NCBI GenBank assembly: GCA_036873135.1
Contig: JAPTYO010000008.1
Coordinates: 30,902,761 to 30,966,760, forward strand
DNA from: Clarkia xantiana subsp. parviflora
Taxonomy: Eukaryota; Streptophyta; Magnoliopsida; Myrtales; Onagraceae
Direction: 5' to 3'
Length of the DNA stretch: 64,000 nucleotides
Shown here: positions 45,608 to 55,356 of the stretch, piece by piece
Position numbering within the stretch: the stretch's first letter is position 1
Layout: each line of letters begins with the position of its first letter
Program-made: the position numbers and the translations under genes
Notes under the pieces: model-generated
Told to the model about the DNA's origin: nothing
Database searches by the model: none
Seen by the model: only the letters and a program-made list of their open reading frames with translations

Positions 45608-48600
45608 ATGCCTTCTACTCGCTCGATGGTGGCTGGCAAGAACAGAAGGGGACAATCTGGTGGTTCTCGTCACCCTGCTGCAACAAACCTGAATTCAGTA
45701 CCAGAACAAGGAGAAAACCAGAATCATCCCCCGGCTGAACTCTCCCAGACAGGGGGGCACAATGGATCGCATCCCGAAGAAGTTGCCCCTCGACACCAGG
45801 ATAACAGGGGGCAGGAGGCCCCCCCGACTGCAGATTTGACAAGGGCCGTGGCGGAGGCCATGCCCATGTTCCTGGCGGCTGTAGAGGCTCTCTTAGACCG
45901 AAGGGAGTCTACAAGGAGGCAGGAGGAGATGCCCCCGCTGGAAGAAGCAACCTTACCAACAGAGGGTCGGAACGTACAGGAAGCCCCACCCCAGGGCCAG
46001 GAAGGAGGTAAGATGACCGGTCAGCCGGAGAGGTTCGTGGTTGATGGGCCAGGACCAGTTCAGCACAGGACCATTCCCCTGAATGGCCCCATCACTCCCG
46101 ACCAAGTGGTAAAGATCGTGAACATCTGTATGGGAGAACAGAAGCCGCTTGTGTCGGAGTTGAGGGATCGATCCACTCATCCCTTCGTTCCCCGCCTAAT
46201 AGACACCCTCGCCCCGCCAGGGCTAGGTATCCCTGAGATCAAAGAGTATGACGGAGAAGGAGATCTAGTCTGTCATGTCCAGAAGCATCTTATGGCGTGT
46301 CTGGGTAGAGCCCCGACAGAGGACATCGTGTGTACCCTGTTCCCTAATACACTGGGAGAAAGAGCCCTGACCTGGTTCTTTAGTCTGCCCCCAGGCTGCA
46401 TCACCTGTTGGGCTGACATGCACGACCGTTTCATTCGACAGTACCAGGGTCGCAGACGTCTGCTGAAGAGTGTGAGGTCCCTCACCCTGGTGGTACAGAG
46501 GCCCGACGAATCACTGGCACATTACTACCAGCGGTACACGGCCAGTGTGGCGGAGATAGACGAGGAGATCTCGGAGGGCGAAACAATTCGTACCTTCATT
46601 CGGAACCTGACGGCCCCCTATGGTTCCGACATAATGCACAGCGTGGCTGAGAAACCTGTGTGGAATATGGAAGCATTACAGAAGAGAGTGAAGCGGCAGA
46701 TCGATGTCCAGGAGTCAAAGATAGCCGCAGGAGAACTGGAGCCCCCAAAATCGAACAAAGGGAAGCAGTCGAGCAAGCCTTTCGACGATCGTAAGTCAAA
46801 AGGCAAACCTGAAGATAGTCGGGACCGAGGTCGCTCTGGTCGGGGGAATGATAGACGTCCTCCAAGGAAGGATAAGAGGGAAGATCTCGACATTCCTCTC
46901 AACTGCTCCATGGCGGAAGTGCTGACAGTCATGGAACGACAAGGTATCTCCAGATACCCCCCGAAGAAAGATGGAGAATTCCTGGGGTCCCGCACAGATC
47001 GCTATTGTCGGTTTCACCGCGCAAATGGCCATGACACTAATCACTGTCGAGAGCTGAATAAGGAGATTGAAAAGCTAATCCAGAAGGGAAAGCTCAAGGA
47101 GTTTGTTGGAGACAAACGATGCAGGTCCCGCTCTCGGTCCCGATCGCGGTCCCGCTCCCGATCCCGCGATCGGTCCCCGAAGAAAAAGAGAACTGATCCA
47201 GAGTCATCCGGTGTTCACAAAGAAAGACGAGTCATCAATGTGATTCATGGAGGATTTGCTGCTGGAGGTGATACCTCATCCGCTCGAGAGGTTTACGCCT
47301 CTAGGATTCCTACTGCGGTGGTACTGGGTAAGAGGTCTCGATCTTGGACCTTGAAAGAAGAGATGGTGATCTCCTTCTCGTCGGAAGACCTCATAGGTGT
47401 GGAGACCCCGCACGACGATGCCTTAGTAGTAACTCTGGATGTAGACGGGTTCGAGATGAAGAGAATTCTGATTGACGGAGGAAGCTCCTCCGACATTCTA
47501 TTCATGGACGCGTTGGAAGCCATGGGGAAGACGAAGAAAGATCTAAAGGAGGCAAACTTCCCGATGGTCGGGTTCTCTGGCTCAACTTCCTACCCGTTGG
47601 GAGTAATCACCTTACCAGTAAAGTTTGGTAACGGGTGGAAGTCAGAAAGGAGGAACGTGGAATTTGTCGTGGTCGATTCTGCTGGGACCTACAACGCAAT
47701 TATCGGGAGAACAACCATCAATCCACTAATGGCAGTTGCCTCGACTGTGCACCAGAAGATGAAGTTCCCGACCGACCACGGAGTCGGGGAGGTCAAAGGT
47801 GACCAGGTGGCTTCCCGAAAATGCTATGTTAATGCCACCCGGAAGAGGAGGCGAGAGGCCATAACTGTCCTCCAGACAGACACAGATCCCAGAGAAGAGT
47901 TTGGACGTTCCGTCCCCATAAAAGACCTGAAAGATATGTTGGGAGAAACCGTGGAAGCCTACGTGGATGATATGCTGGTGAAGTCCCGACAAACTGAGGA
48001 TCACGTGCACAACCTCACCATGGCGTTTGGGCGGATAAAGCTCCGTCAAGTTCGCTTGAACCCGACAAAGTACGCCTTTAAAGTCCATTCAGGGAAGTGT
48101 TTGGGCTCCAGGATGAACCAAAGAGGAATTGAAGTAAACCCAGAGAAACTGAGGGCAATCAAGGAAATGCAGTCTCCGATAAACCATCGGAAGATGCACT
48201 TCCTGGAAAAGGCTTCTCGTATGTTGAACTTGGGCTATTACTGGCCCACGATGAGCAAAGAAGCAACGGCATTGGTCCGATCATGCGACGCGTGCCAGAA
48301 GTACGCCCCGAGTATTGTGGCCCCAGCTGCCAACCTGACATCCATCAAGAGCGCTGGGCCCTTCGCGCAGTGGGGCATCGACTTGGTGGGACCTCTTCCA
48401 CAAGCACAAGGACAATGTAAGTATTTACTGGTAGTTATCGGTTATTTTTCAAAATGGATAGAGGCGAAGGCATTAGCCAGAATAACGGGGAATCAGATCG
48501 TCAAGTTCCTCCAAACCCACATCGTGTCCAAATATGGGATTCCTAAGGTGGTGACCAGTGATAATGGCCCACCATTTAACGGCTCTCAGGAGAAGAAGTA

Positions 48601-48736
48601 TCTGGAAGACCTCGATGGCAGGGCGATAAAGCATTCTCAGTGGCGAACACTTGAAGAAACACCATGCTTGAAGAAAGTCGCCTTAAGTGGTGCCCGAGAA
48701 AGTCACCTTAAGTGGTGCCCAATAAAGTCGCCTTAG
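45608..48736 (+). CDS. Internally deleted Gag-Pol fusion of element C (1042 codons, open)
   Basis: Gag (GERALTWFFSLPPG), zinc-knuckle-like CRFHRANGHDTNHC, Arg/Ser repeat and protease (ILIDGGSSSD) appear complete. Compared with element A, the frame then jumps from the region after protease (IKDLKD) straight to the end of RT (YVDDMLVKSRQ). It jumps again from the RT thumb (NPEKLRAIKEMQSP) to a remnant before integrase (MHFLEKA), then to the zinc region (LNLGYYWP), and finally from SDNGPPFNG to the extreme C-terminus (YLEDLDG). All junctions stay in one frame. RT fingers and palm, both RNase H segments and the integrase Glu are missing, so it cannot be autonomous. It could at most supply Gag and protease. 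Confidence 0.9.
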   Translation: MPSTRSMVAGKNRRGQSGGSRHPAATNLNSVPEQGENQNHPPAELSQTGGHNGSHPEEVAPRHQDNRGQEAPPTADLTRAVAEAMPMFLAAVEALLDRRESTRRQEEMPPLEEATLPTEGRNVQEAPPQGQEGGKMTGQPERFVVDGPGPVQHRTIPLNGPITPDQVVKIVNICMGEQKPLVSELRDRSTHPFVPRLIDTLAPPGLGIPEIKEYDGEGDLVCHVQKHLMACLGRAPTEDIVCTLFPNTLGERALTWFFSLPPGCITCWADMHDRFIRQYQGRRRLLKSVRSLTLVVQRPDESLAHYYQRYTASVAEIDEEISEGETIRTFIRNLTAPYGSDIMHSVAEKPVWNMEALQKRVKRQIDVQESKIAAGELEPPKSNKGKQSSKPFDDRKSKGKPEDSRDRGRSGRGNDRRPPRKDKREDLDIPLNCSMAEVLTVMERQGISRYPPKKDGEFLGSRTDRYCRFHRANGHDTNHCRELNKEIEKLIQKGKLKEFVGDKRCRSRSRSRSRSRSRSRDRSPKKKRTDPESSGVHKERRVINVIHGGFAAGGDTSSAREVYASRIPTAVVLGKRSRSWTLKEEMVISFSSEDLIGVETPHDDALVVTLDVDGFEMKRILIDGGSSSDILFMDALEAMGKTKKDLKEANFPMVGFSGSTSYPLGVITLPVKFGNGWKSERRNVEFVVVDSAGTYNAIIGRTTINPLMAVASTVHQKMKFPTDHGVGEVKGDQVASRKCYVNATRKRRREAITVLQTDTDPREEFGRSVPIKDLKDMLGETVEAYVDDMLVKSRQTEDHVHNLTMAFGRIKLRQVRLNPTKYAFKVHSGKCLGSRMNQRGIEVNPEKLRAIKEMQSPINHRKMHFLEKASRMLNLGYYWPTMSKEATALVRSCDACQKYAPSIVAPAANLTSIKSAGPFAQWGIDLVGPLPQAQGQCKYLLVVIGYFSKWIEAKALARITGNQIVKFLQTHIVSKYGIPKVVTSDNGPPFNGSQEKKYLEDLDGRAIKHSQWRTLEETPCLKKVALSGARESHLKWCPIKSP

Positions 48737-49620
48737 GTGGTGCCCGATGTAAAATCGCCTTAGGTGGTGTATGCCGTTTATCGTTTAATTCGATGTAAAC
48801 CTATTTTATGCCAATAAATAAAGAGGTTGCCTCCAAACAAGAGTTGTCCTTAGATTTATGTTAAGTATGAAAGTCGCCTTCAGTGGTGCACGACGAAAGT
48901 CGCCTTCAGTGGTGCACGATGAAAGTCGCCTTCAGTGGTGCACGACGAAAGTCGCCTTCAGTGGTGCACGACGAAAGTCGCCTTCAGTGGTGCACGATGA
49001 AAGTCGCCTTCAGTGGTGCACGATGAAAGTCGCCTTCAGTGGTGCACGACGAAAGTCGCCTTCAGTGGTGCACGACGAAATTCGCCTTCAGTGGTGCACG
49101 ATGAAAGTCGCCTTCAGTGGTGCACGATGAAAGTCGCCTTCAGTGGTGCACGACGAAAGTCGCCTTCAGTGGTGCACGATGAAAGTCGCCTTCAGTGGTG
49201 CACGACGAAAGTCGCCTTCAGTGGTGCACGACGAAAGTCGCCTTCAGTGGTGCACGATGAAAGTCGCCTTTAGTGGTGCACGATTCTTAGATTTACTCTA
49301 AGTAATATAAAGTTGTCTTAAGTGATGCCCGAGAAAAGACGCCTTAAGTGGTGCACAATACTTAGGTTTATTCTAAGTATCCGAAAGTCGCCTTCAAGGG
49401 TGCACAATATTAAGTCGCCTTAAGTGGTGCGTGATCTTTAGGTCTATCCTAAGTAACTATTAAAGTCGTCTTAAGTGATGCATTCGATGTTAAGTCGCCT
49501 TAAGTGGTGCAAGTTATTAATCGTCGGGAAGGACGTACAAGATGTCTTAAGTGTCGAGGTTTCGACCTAAGCGCGTATAGTAAAGTCACTCGGAGAAGTG
49601 CAACAAAAGATCGGAACTAA
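48660..49620 (+). repeat. Non-coding hairpin array of element C (contains the minisatellite)
   Basis: Same position as the arrays of A and B. Around the minisatellite are diverged units with paired stems: CGTC/GACG (49522-49535), AGGT/ACCT (49557-49568), CACT/AGTG (49587-49600), and CGCC/GGTG and CGTC/GATG with TTAAGT loops. Confidence 0.75.
48869..49284 (+). repeat. 26-bp minisatellite, 16 units
   Basis: The unit is GAAAGTCGCCTTCAGTGGTG followed by CACGAC or CACGAT. Sixteen copies occur in perfect 26-bp register and are almost identical apart from the C/T at the end. Each contains CGCC-TTCAGT-GGTG, a small hairpin. Since 26 is not a multiple of three, the apparent open frames here are meaningless. 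Confidence 0.95.
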
Positions 49621-49705
49621 AAGAGTCTAATATTGATAAAGGGCTCGAAGGCCCGACAACAACGCAAAAGAAGAGGATACAAGGACTTTAAAAAGATAAA
49701 AGCAT

Positions 49706-52391
49706 TCAAGCTTGGTCCTTGTCAGCAACAGCAGAGGGGTCCGCAGGATTGGCCTCGGGAGGATTGGCTATCGGGGCGTCTGCACTTGGAAGCTCAGAGG
49801 CATCCTCGACAACTACCGGAGTACTCCCCCCATCACTCTCCTCGGAAAGAGCGAAGTACTTCTTCGCAAAGGGAGCGAGGGAAGGAGACTTGTCAAAATT
49901 GATGGCGTCCCCGTACTCCAGGTGGAGCTCCTCAACGGCGTTGAAGAGAGTGTTCTCCACCTCCGCGCTGAAGAACTTCAGGGCGTCAGCTTGGAAGCTC
50001 TCCGACTTCCGATAGTCCTCCCGACCCTTGGCCTCCGCTTCGGCCAGCCGTGCCGGGAACCCCGCGATCAGCTCCTCCAGAGCTTTCTTTTCGAGGACCA
50101 GCTGGTCCTCGGCGGCCTTCTTCTCCTGGGTCAGCCGATCCACGACTGCCCCCCGTTCCTGCCGCTCCTGCCTCAAGAGCCCCTCGAAGTCCGCGATCTG
50201 CTGCTGAAGGCCCCGAATCTTCTCATTGAGGACAGTCAGCTCCTTGGCCAGCTTCCCCCGCGAAGACTGGGAGGCCTTGAGATCCGCCTGAAGCTGCTCG
50301 CGAACTCCTCGGTCCCGCTCCCGGGCCTCATCATAGGCAATGACATACCCGATGAGGCGGTTGTAATCCCCGAGCTCCTGCAGTCAAAAGGAAAAAGTGT
50401 TAGGACAAAAGACTCGATTTATTGATCAATAAGGAAAAAATGAAGTTTCACCTCGATGCGGCGCACAGCCATATCCCTGACGTCCCGCTCCATATGCGTC
50501 CGATTGAGGTGAATCAGATGTCGCATAGAAGGCAGGATGGAACCCGCCAGAAGATGCAGGGCCAGCTCTTGGTCCTGTTCCCCTTGTGTGAGCGGGACTC
50601 CCTGAAGCGTCTGGATCGGAGCCCAGGGGGCATCGGCCTGCGAAGGGTTGAAGGGCCTATAGAAGTCCCTGTCGAGAGCCATGGGAGAGATGGGACGGGG
50701 AAGAGAAGGGCACATCTCCGTCTCAGCCCGGACAGGAGAGGGAGAAAAGTCATGAATGGGAGAGAGCTCCCGCTGCTGTGGAGAAGACGAGGGAAGCGGC
50801 CCCTGAGGGGTTGGTTTCAAGGGGGATTGCCCCGCCTTCCGACGCTGCTGAGGGGGATCAACCCCGCCGGTCTCCTCGGAGGAGTCCAGGGTCTCCACCT
50901 GGCGAAACTGTTCACCAGATGGTGCCTTCTCTCCAACTGAGGGAGGCACCCCCGCTGAAGGCGGTGCATCTGTAGAAGATGTAGCACCCGAGGAAGCTCC
51001 CGAGCGACCTGCACCTGGAGGATGAAGAGCTTCAGATAGGTAGTCAGGAAGTTCATCGGGATTCTTACACCAAACGATACGTCGGGAGACGTATTGATCC
51101 TTCCCGCGGAAGTGATAGTAGCCTGCCTTCAAGACCCGGGGAGTTTCACCTCGAAGGATCCTCTTGACATCAGCAATTCGGCCCTCCTTGGTCGAGGAAA
51201 TCAAGTCCGACGGAACCATCCTTTTATATGATTTAATAGCGAGTCGGAGTTGTTTACCTTCTTCAGCATTCTGGACCTCGAAGAGTTGGTCCAGATCCAC
51301 CCGCGGTCGCTTGGGTTGCTCCGTTGAAGGAGACCCCGACCTGGCAACAGCAGCCTTCTTGGCAGACTTCCTCTTCCGCGAGGGGCGGACAGCATCGGTC
51401 TCCCCCTGCTTAAGGAAGAAATCGGTCAGCACAGACACCTTCTTGGCTGCAAACAATAAACGAAGAAAAAGTTAGAAATTTTACCCAAGGGACCATGCTA
51501 GAAGGGCCGTCGAAGAGCTGCCCCCCAGAGACGATACTGAGGAGTCGGACCCCAGTATGCACCAGGTCCCGCTCCACCAGAGAGTTAGCATTGAGAGGAG
51601 TGTAGGACTGCCCCCAACGATAAAGCTGGATCAATTGAAGGGTCTCGAAGTCCTCATCAGCATCGGAGTGGAAAGCAGGCGGAGGGTCTGCTGCCACCTC
51701 CCACCGAGGCCAAGGGATAGAAGAATGTTGGATGAAAAAGTAGCTCCTCTTCCAGCTACTGTTATCAGACCCCGTATCAATCAAGAGTCCCCGACCCTTG
51801 ACCACCTTCCAGGTGTCACTGGTCCAACCGTGCCGGGCAAGCTGCTGCTTACTCCATTTGGGCATCCGAGGGTAGAAGGCGCAAACCCCCGCCTCGTTGC
51901 ATTTCAGCCCGTAAAAAGTCCGGAAAAGCTGGAGGCTGTAGACCCACTTCTGTCGGAGACAGAGGACTTGAAAGGCGTTCCAAATGCGGATGGCATGAGG
52001 AGAGAAGGTAGTAGGGTGTGTTTGGTAATGTTGGCACAGCTCGACCAGGTTACCGCAGAAGGGGAACCTGATCCCCGCTGATATTTGTCCCGTAGAGACA
52101 AATACCTCCCCTTTCTGGGGACGAGTAACCTCAGGGTCACTCGAGGGACGATGTCGATCATACGGGAAGCGAGGTTCCCAGGTGAGGGTGATGCAACCCT
52201 CTCGGAGAGCTGCATCGTAAGCAGTGGTGGAAATTTCATTCGGAGCATAGTCAAATTTAAAAGGTTTTCTCCCCTCGGAGCTGGAACCGCTGTCTGAAAA
52301 GCAACCAGGGCAAGAAAATACAGTGGGATTCTGGAAGAAATTAAATAGGAAAAGACGAACGAGCAACGAAGAGTGTTTCCTTACCAGATAT
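49706..52391 (-). pseudogene. Spliced accessory gene of element C, antisense to gag-pol; start codon lost
   Basis: Exons: 52391-52385, 52293-51485, about 51446-50452, 50377-49706. The domain part (STGQISAGIRFPFCG, HAIRIWNAFQVLC, WKRSYFFIQHSSIPWPRW), the Pro/Ser-rich linker and the long coiled coil (ELGDYNRLIGYVIAYDEARE onward) are open throughout. The first exon, ATG TCT G in A and B, reads ATA TCT G here, so the conserved start is gone. An in-frame ATG further upstream is available only if the first intron is retained. The exon 2/3 junction has the same phase problem as in A. Confidence 0.78.
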
Positions 52392-52938
52392 GGTGGAGTA
52401 GAGGTTGAAAGAGATGAACAAAGTGTCGCCGGAAAGATGATCAGAGAAGATTCCAAGGATCTTCGAAAGCACAGAGCTGGGAATTGCAGAAGAATCGCAG
52501 AGAGCTTTTGAGAATTCGAAGACGGTAAAAGTTAAATTGTGACTGTGGCTAGGGTTTTATAGTCGAAGAAGACAGTTGAAAGGACACTTCGATCCGAGTC
52601 GTCAAATTCGAAAGGTCTTAATCTGGACCGTCGAGATGAAACGTGCAGAAGGACAACGGGCGTAATGATGAAACGGCCTGAAAAGCACTTTTCAGAAAAG
52701 GACAGGCGCGAAAAATCAGGCACGTGGGTCGAAAACGTCACTCCATCATCTGCTGCATTTAATGCACTAGAAAACCGAAGAGACCCTTGGGATATAGCAG
52801 TTATCCATAAAACCCTGAGGAAACGTAGAGGAGAAGACTGATAACTGAACCAAGGAGTAGATCCCCGACTCTAGTATTGGAAAAATCGGGAGTTGGAAGA
52901 CACGACGAACTAAAATTCCCTCATGTCTTGGGGGCAAA

Positions 52939-53636
52939 TGATGGGTCCAACTATAGCCGTCAGGCCCTTTAAACGGCGAGGAAACGGCAAACAGGCCCAC
53001 CAGGCCCAGAGTAAGGGTCAAGATGACCTAGGAGAAGGGTCCCGATGAAGGGAGTCCCGACGAAGCAGGGTCCCGACAGAGTCGGTCCCGACAGTGGAGC
53101 TAAAAGCTCCCGACGAGAAGCCTTTAAGTAGGCCCCGATGATGAATCCCTGAGAATGATTGGCCCTGTCACGATGACGAGGGGCCCCGAGCGGTGACACA
53201 ACGAGATAACTCTGGAGTCCCCGACGGGAGTCGGGACTCGTTACCAGAGGATAAAGCCAAGATATGCGGGGCGTGGCCGAGATATACGGAACGTGGTTAA
53301 GATACACGGATCGTGGCCGAGATACGCGGGGCATGGCTAAGATACGCGAGATCGTGTACGAGATAAGCGGGATACGGGCTAACCACCCCTAACGGTTCGC
53401 CAGGTACCTGAGGCACCTCTTTGCCTATAAAAGGGCAGGAGGTCACCTCAGATCACTTACGTTGAAATTCAATACTTTTGATATCTGTTGCTTGCCCGTC
53501 AGACGAGGTACTCATTTAAGCATCGGAGAGGGATTCTGGGTCACCGCCCGGTCTATCCCCTCCTGCAGGATTGCGTGGAGCGAAGGAGCTAGGATTGCCG
53601 TCAAGATCCGTGCCGGAGTTCCACTGTGATCCAACA
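52939..53636 (+). repeat. 3' LTR of element C
   Basis: 698 bp, preceded by polypurine tract GGGGGCAAA (52930-52938) and ending at the ctacc duplication. Confidence 0.95.
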
Positions 53637-53790
53637 CTACCTACATTTGTTGATATGCAAAAATTTAAACAGCACAGACACAACAGGTAACCACCAATAA
53701 ATGTAGATGGTGTAGATATTTGTAAAAAAAAACAAGAGCTTCTACATTATGGAAAACAATGCTATTTTACAGGCAATTTTCATTTCTCAC

Positions 53791-53916
53791 CTTTACTATA
53801 TCCCCAGGAGAATAATGTATTTGAGCAACTTTTCCTTTGTATCGGCTTGTTATTTCAATTGTTGCTTTGTCGCTCTGTACTTCACAGATTGGTTGAAATT
53901 CTTCAATTTGATCTCC
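53791..53916 (-). pseudogene. BCE2: Lipoyl-domain exon of the E2 pseudogene
   Basis: An intact 126-bp exon in phase 0, with acceptor TCTGGTAG before it and donor AAG/GTGAGA after it. It encodes GDQIEEFQPICEVQSDKAT and the rest of the beta sandwich to SPGDIVK. DKA holds the lipoyl-lysine. No exon encoding the preceding GEGI-type start of the domain was found upstream. Confidence 0.9.
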
Positions 53917-54218
53917 CTACCAGAACAAAGTTCTCTATGAGGCTCCACATGTTCTAAACTTTTACACAAGAGGTATCAAGAATACATTAAGTATGGCTCT
54001 CTATATCGACAGAGTCTAATGGAAAACCACAACAGATAAAAAGAATTAAAAGTCAAGTTTCTTCACAATTCTCTGCATCTGGAGCTTGTTTGCGACTTGA
54101 TATGAGTATGCATGTCATGAATACGACAATTAAACCAGGTATGTACAATTCAATGTCCCATCTTGTAATCAATTGAAAGTGATAAAATTCGAGTAATTTT
54201 CAAATTTAATCTTACAAT
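53917..54218. other. E2 intron remnant and presumed 3' edge of a Copia-type LTR
   Basis: The intron directly upstream of the lipoyl exon. By 54217 the sequence has become the flank of a Copia-type primer site, so a small LTR must begin somewhere in this stretch. Its start was not identified. Confidence 0.4.
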
Positions 54219-54230
54219 TGGTATCAGAGC
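54219..54230 (+). other. Copia-type primer binding site
   Basis: TGGTATCAGAGC, the standard initiator-Met tRNA primer site of Ty1/Copia elements, preceded by ...CTTACA (54216), which is compatible with an LTR end. Confidence 0.65.
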
Positions 54231-55356
54231 CACGGTTATTTGATTACACGACGGGGCTTAAATTTTTATTGCTTACCGTGAAAGAATCTGTTTGAATTGT
54301 ACTTAATTGCTTTTGTTCTTTCCACCGAACAAGCATGCAAAGTCACGGTAGAAACCTAACTAAGTTTTATGTACCAATTTAATATATATATAATGATGAT
54401 GATAATCAATTGGCTCATTTTTTTTTTCCTCTGCCAATTTAACTTAAATGCATGGGCTGTGGCTTTTACTGGTTTTACTCGGTGGAATTCTCATGATTCG
54501 GTTGAATTTCTATATAATTATTACTTGGCCATTGATTGTTCTTTGGCTAATTGGCTTTCTTGACTGATTACCACCAATTCGGTGACTTTCAATTTGTTCT
54601 TGTTACTTTGCCATAATTATTTCTTGATGCGTCCACATTTATTTTGCTTATTATATGATATTATGTAACTTCTGCTTAAGCACGGTGGAACACGTTGATT
54701 GTTCTTTGGATGGTTCCATGCCACTTTACCATGTATTTCATAAACCTTGGTATATTTGTGGTTGATCATCATTTGTTTCTTATGGCTTTGTGCTCGGGAT
54801 TTCGATAGATTTTGCGGTGACTCTTGGCCGTTGATGACTCATGTTGGGTGGCTTCGCCGCGGTCGCCGGCTGTTGTGGAGACAATGAATGTTTCGTAACA
54901 AGCATATGAAGGGGTACTGAGATTACTCACGAAAGTATCAAGTTCGGTCCGATTCTGAAAGGTATTTTCTTTTGGCTCAAAATGATGTGTTTTGAATGAT
55001 ACTGTGCTGGTTTGAGAACGTGTAGACTTGGACACCATCACACATAATTCCACCTAGTAGCTTGTGTTTTACTTGATTTGGTGCATATCCATTTAATTAT
55101 ATGTGGTGGTAGGCTATTTTATTTGGGAGCTTTTCATAGTTCATATGTTATTTGTCATTTATTTGGATTTCAAAATTGGCCATGTTATTTGTTTTTTCAC
55201 CTTGAATTGTTAAGCTTGGTTTATTGCATATTGTGACTGAATTTGTTGAATAATAACAAGTTTTTTTGCTCTTTCGTAAATAGACATGTTATTCCTATAA
55301 AATTGAACTGCAAAATAAACCCATATGGTTTAAGTAAGAGATTTTGATGCATGTTA
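54231..55356. other. Non-coding remains, probably internal to a decayed Copia-like element
   Basis: AT-rich, with no credible gene. Only its position after the primer site supports the assignment. No gag or pol motif and no matching second LTR were seen. Confidence 0.35.

Larger units (their letters stand above)
44874..53636 (+). mobile_element. Ty3/Gypsy (Tat-like) LTR retrotransposon C, internally deleted
   Basis: An 8,763-bp element flanked by the 5-bp duplication ctacc (44869-44873 and 53637-53641). LTRs are 698 bp (44874-45571 and 52939-53636) with six differences by eye, making it the youngest of the three. The insertion overlaps the splice acceptor and first bases of the split E2 exon. 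It belongs to a family related to A/B but distinct. Confidence 0.95.
30244..53916 (-). pseudogene. BCE2: Branched-chain 2-oxoacid dehydrogenase E2 (dihydrolipoyl acyltransferase), disrupted pseudogene
   Basis: E2 is the mitochondrial core of the complex that degrades Leu, Ile and Val, carrying the acyl group on a lipoyl arm. Recognisable exons on the minus strand: 53916-53791 (lipoyl domain), one ancestral exon now in three pieces (44872-44726, 33474-33360, 32599-32494), 32398-32164, 32066-31978, 31751-31524 and 30355-30244. Lipoyl EVQSDKATIEI, E1/E3-binding-type VLKEDVLKYA, and catalytic DHRVLDGATVARF are visible. Lesions: elements C and B and a Mutator-like element within the split exon; TAG at 32510-32508 where a Lys codon is expected; a frameshift near 32255 (HFYHF-stop, with LIKSLSMALSKYP in another frame); a two-base loss near the end causing TGA at 30271-30269, with the expected tail PELLMLHMR still present out of frame. 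Exons upstream of the lipoyl exon, including the transit peptide, are not found. Confidence 0.93.

Noticed and set aside
48858..49273. Repetitive open frames of about 90 codons (SPSVVHDESRLQWCT pattern)
   Set aside because: They are translations of the 26-bp minisatellite. With a unit length not divisible by three the same peptide appears in all frames, so there is no coding signal.
48869..49284. CRISPR-like array
   Set aside because: Tandem units abut without unique spacers, in a plant retrotransposon. It is a minisatellite.
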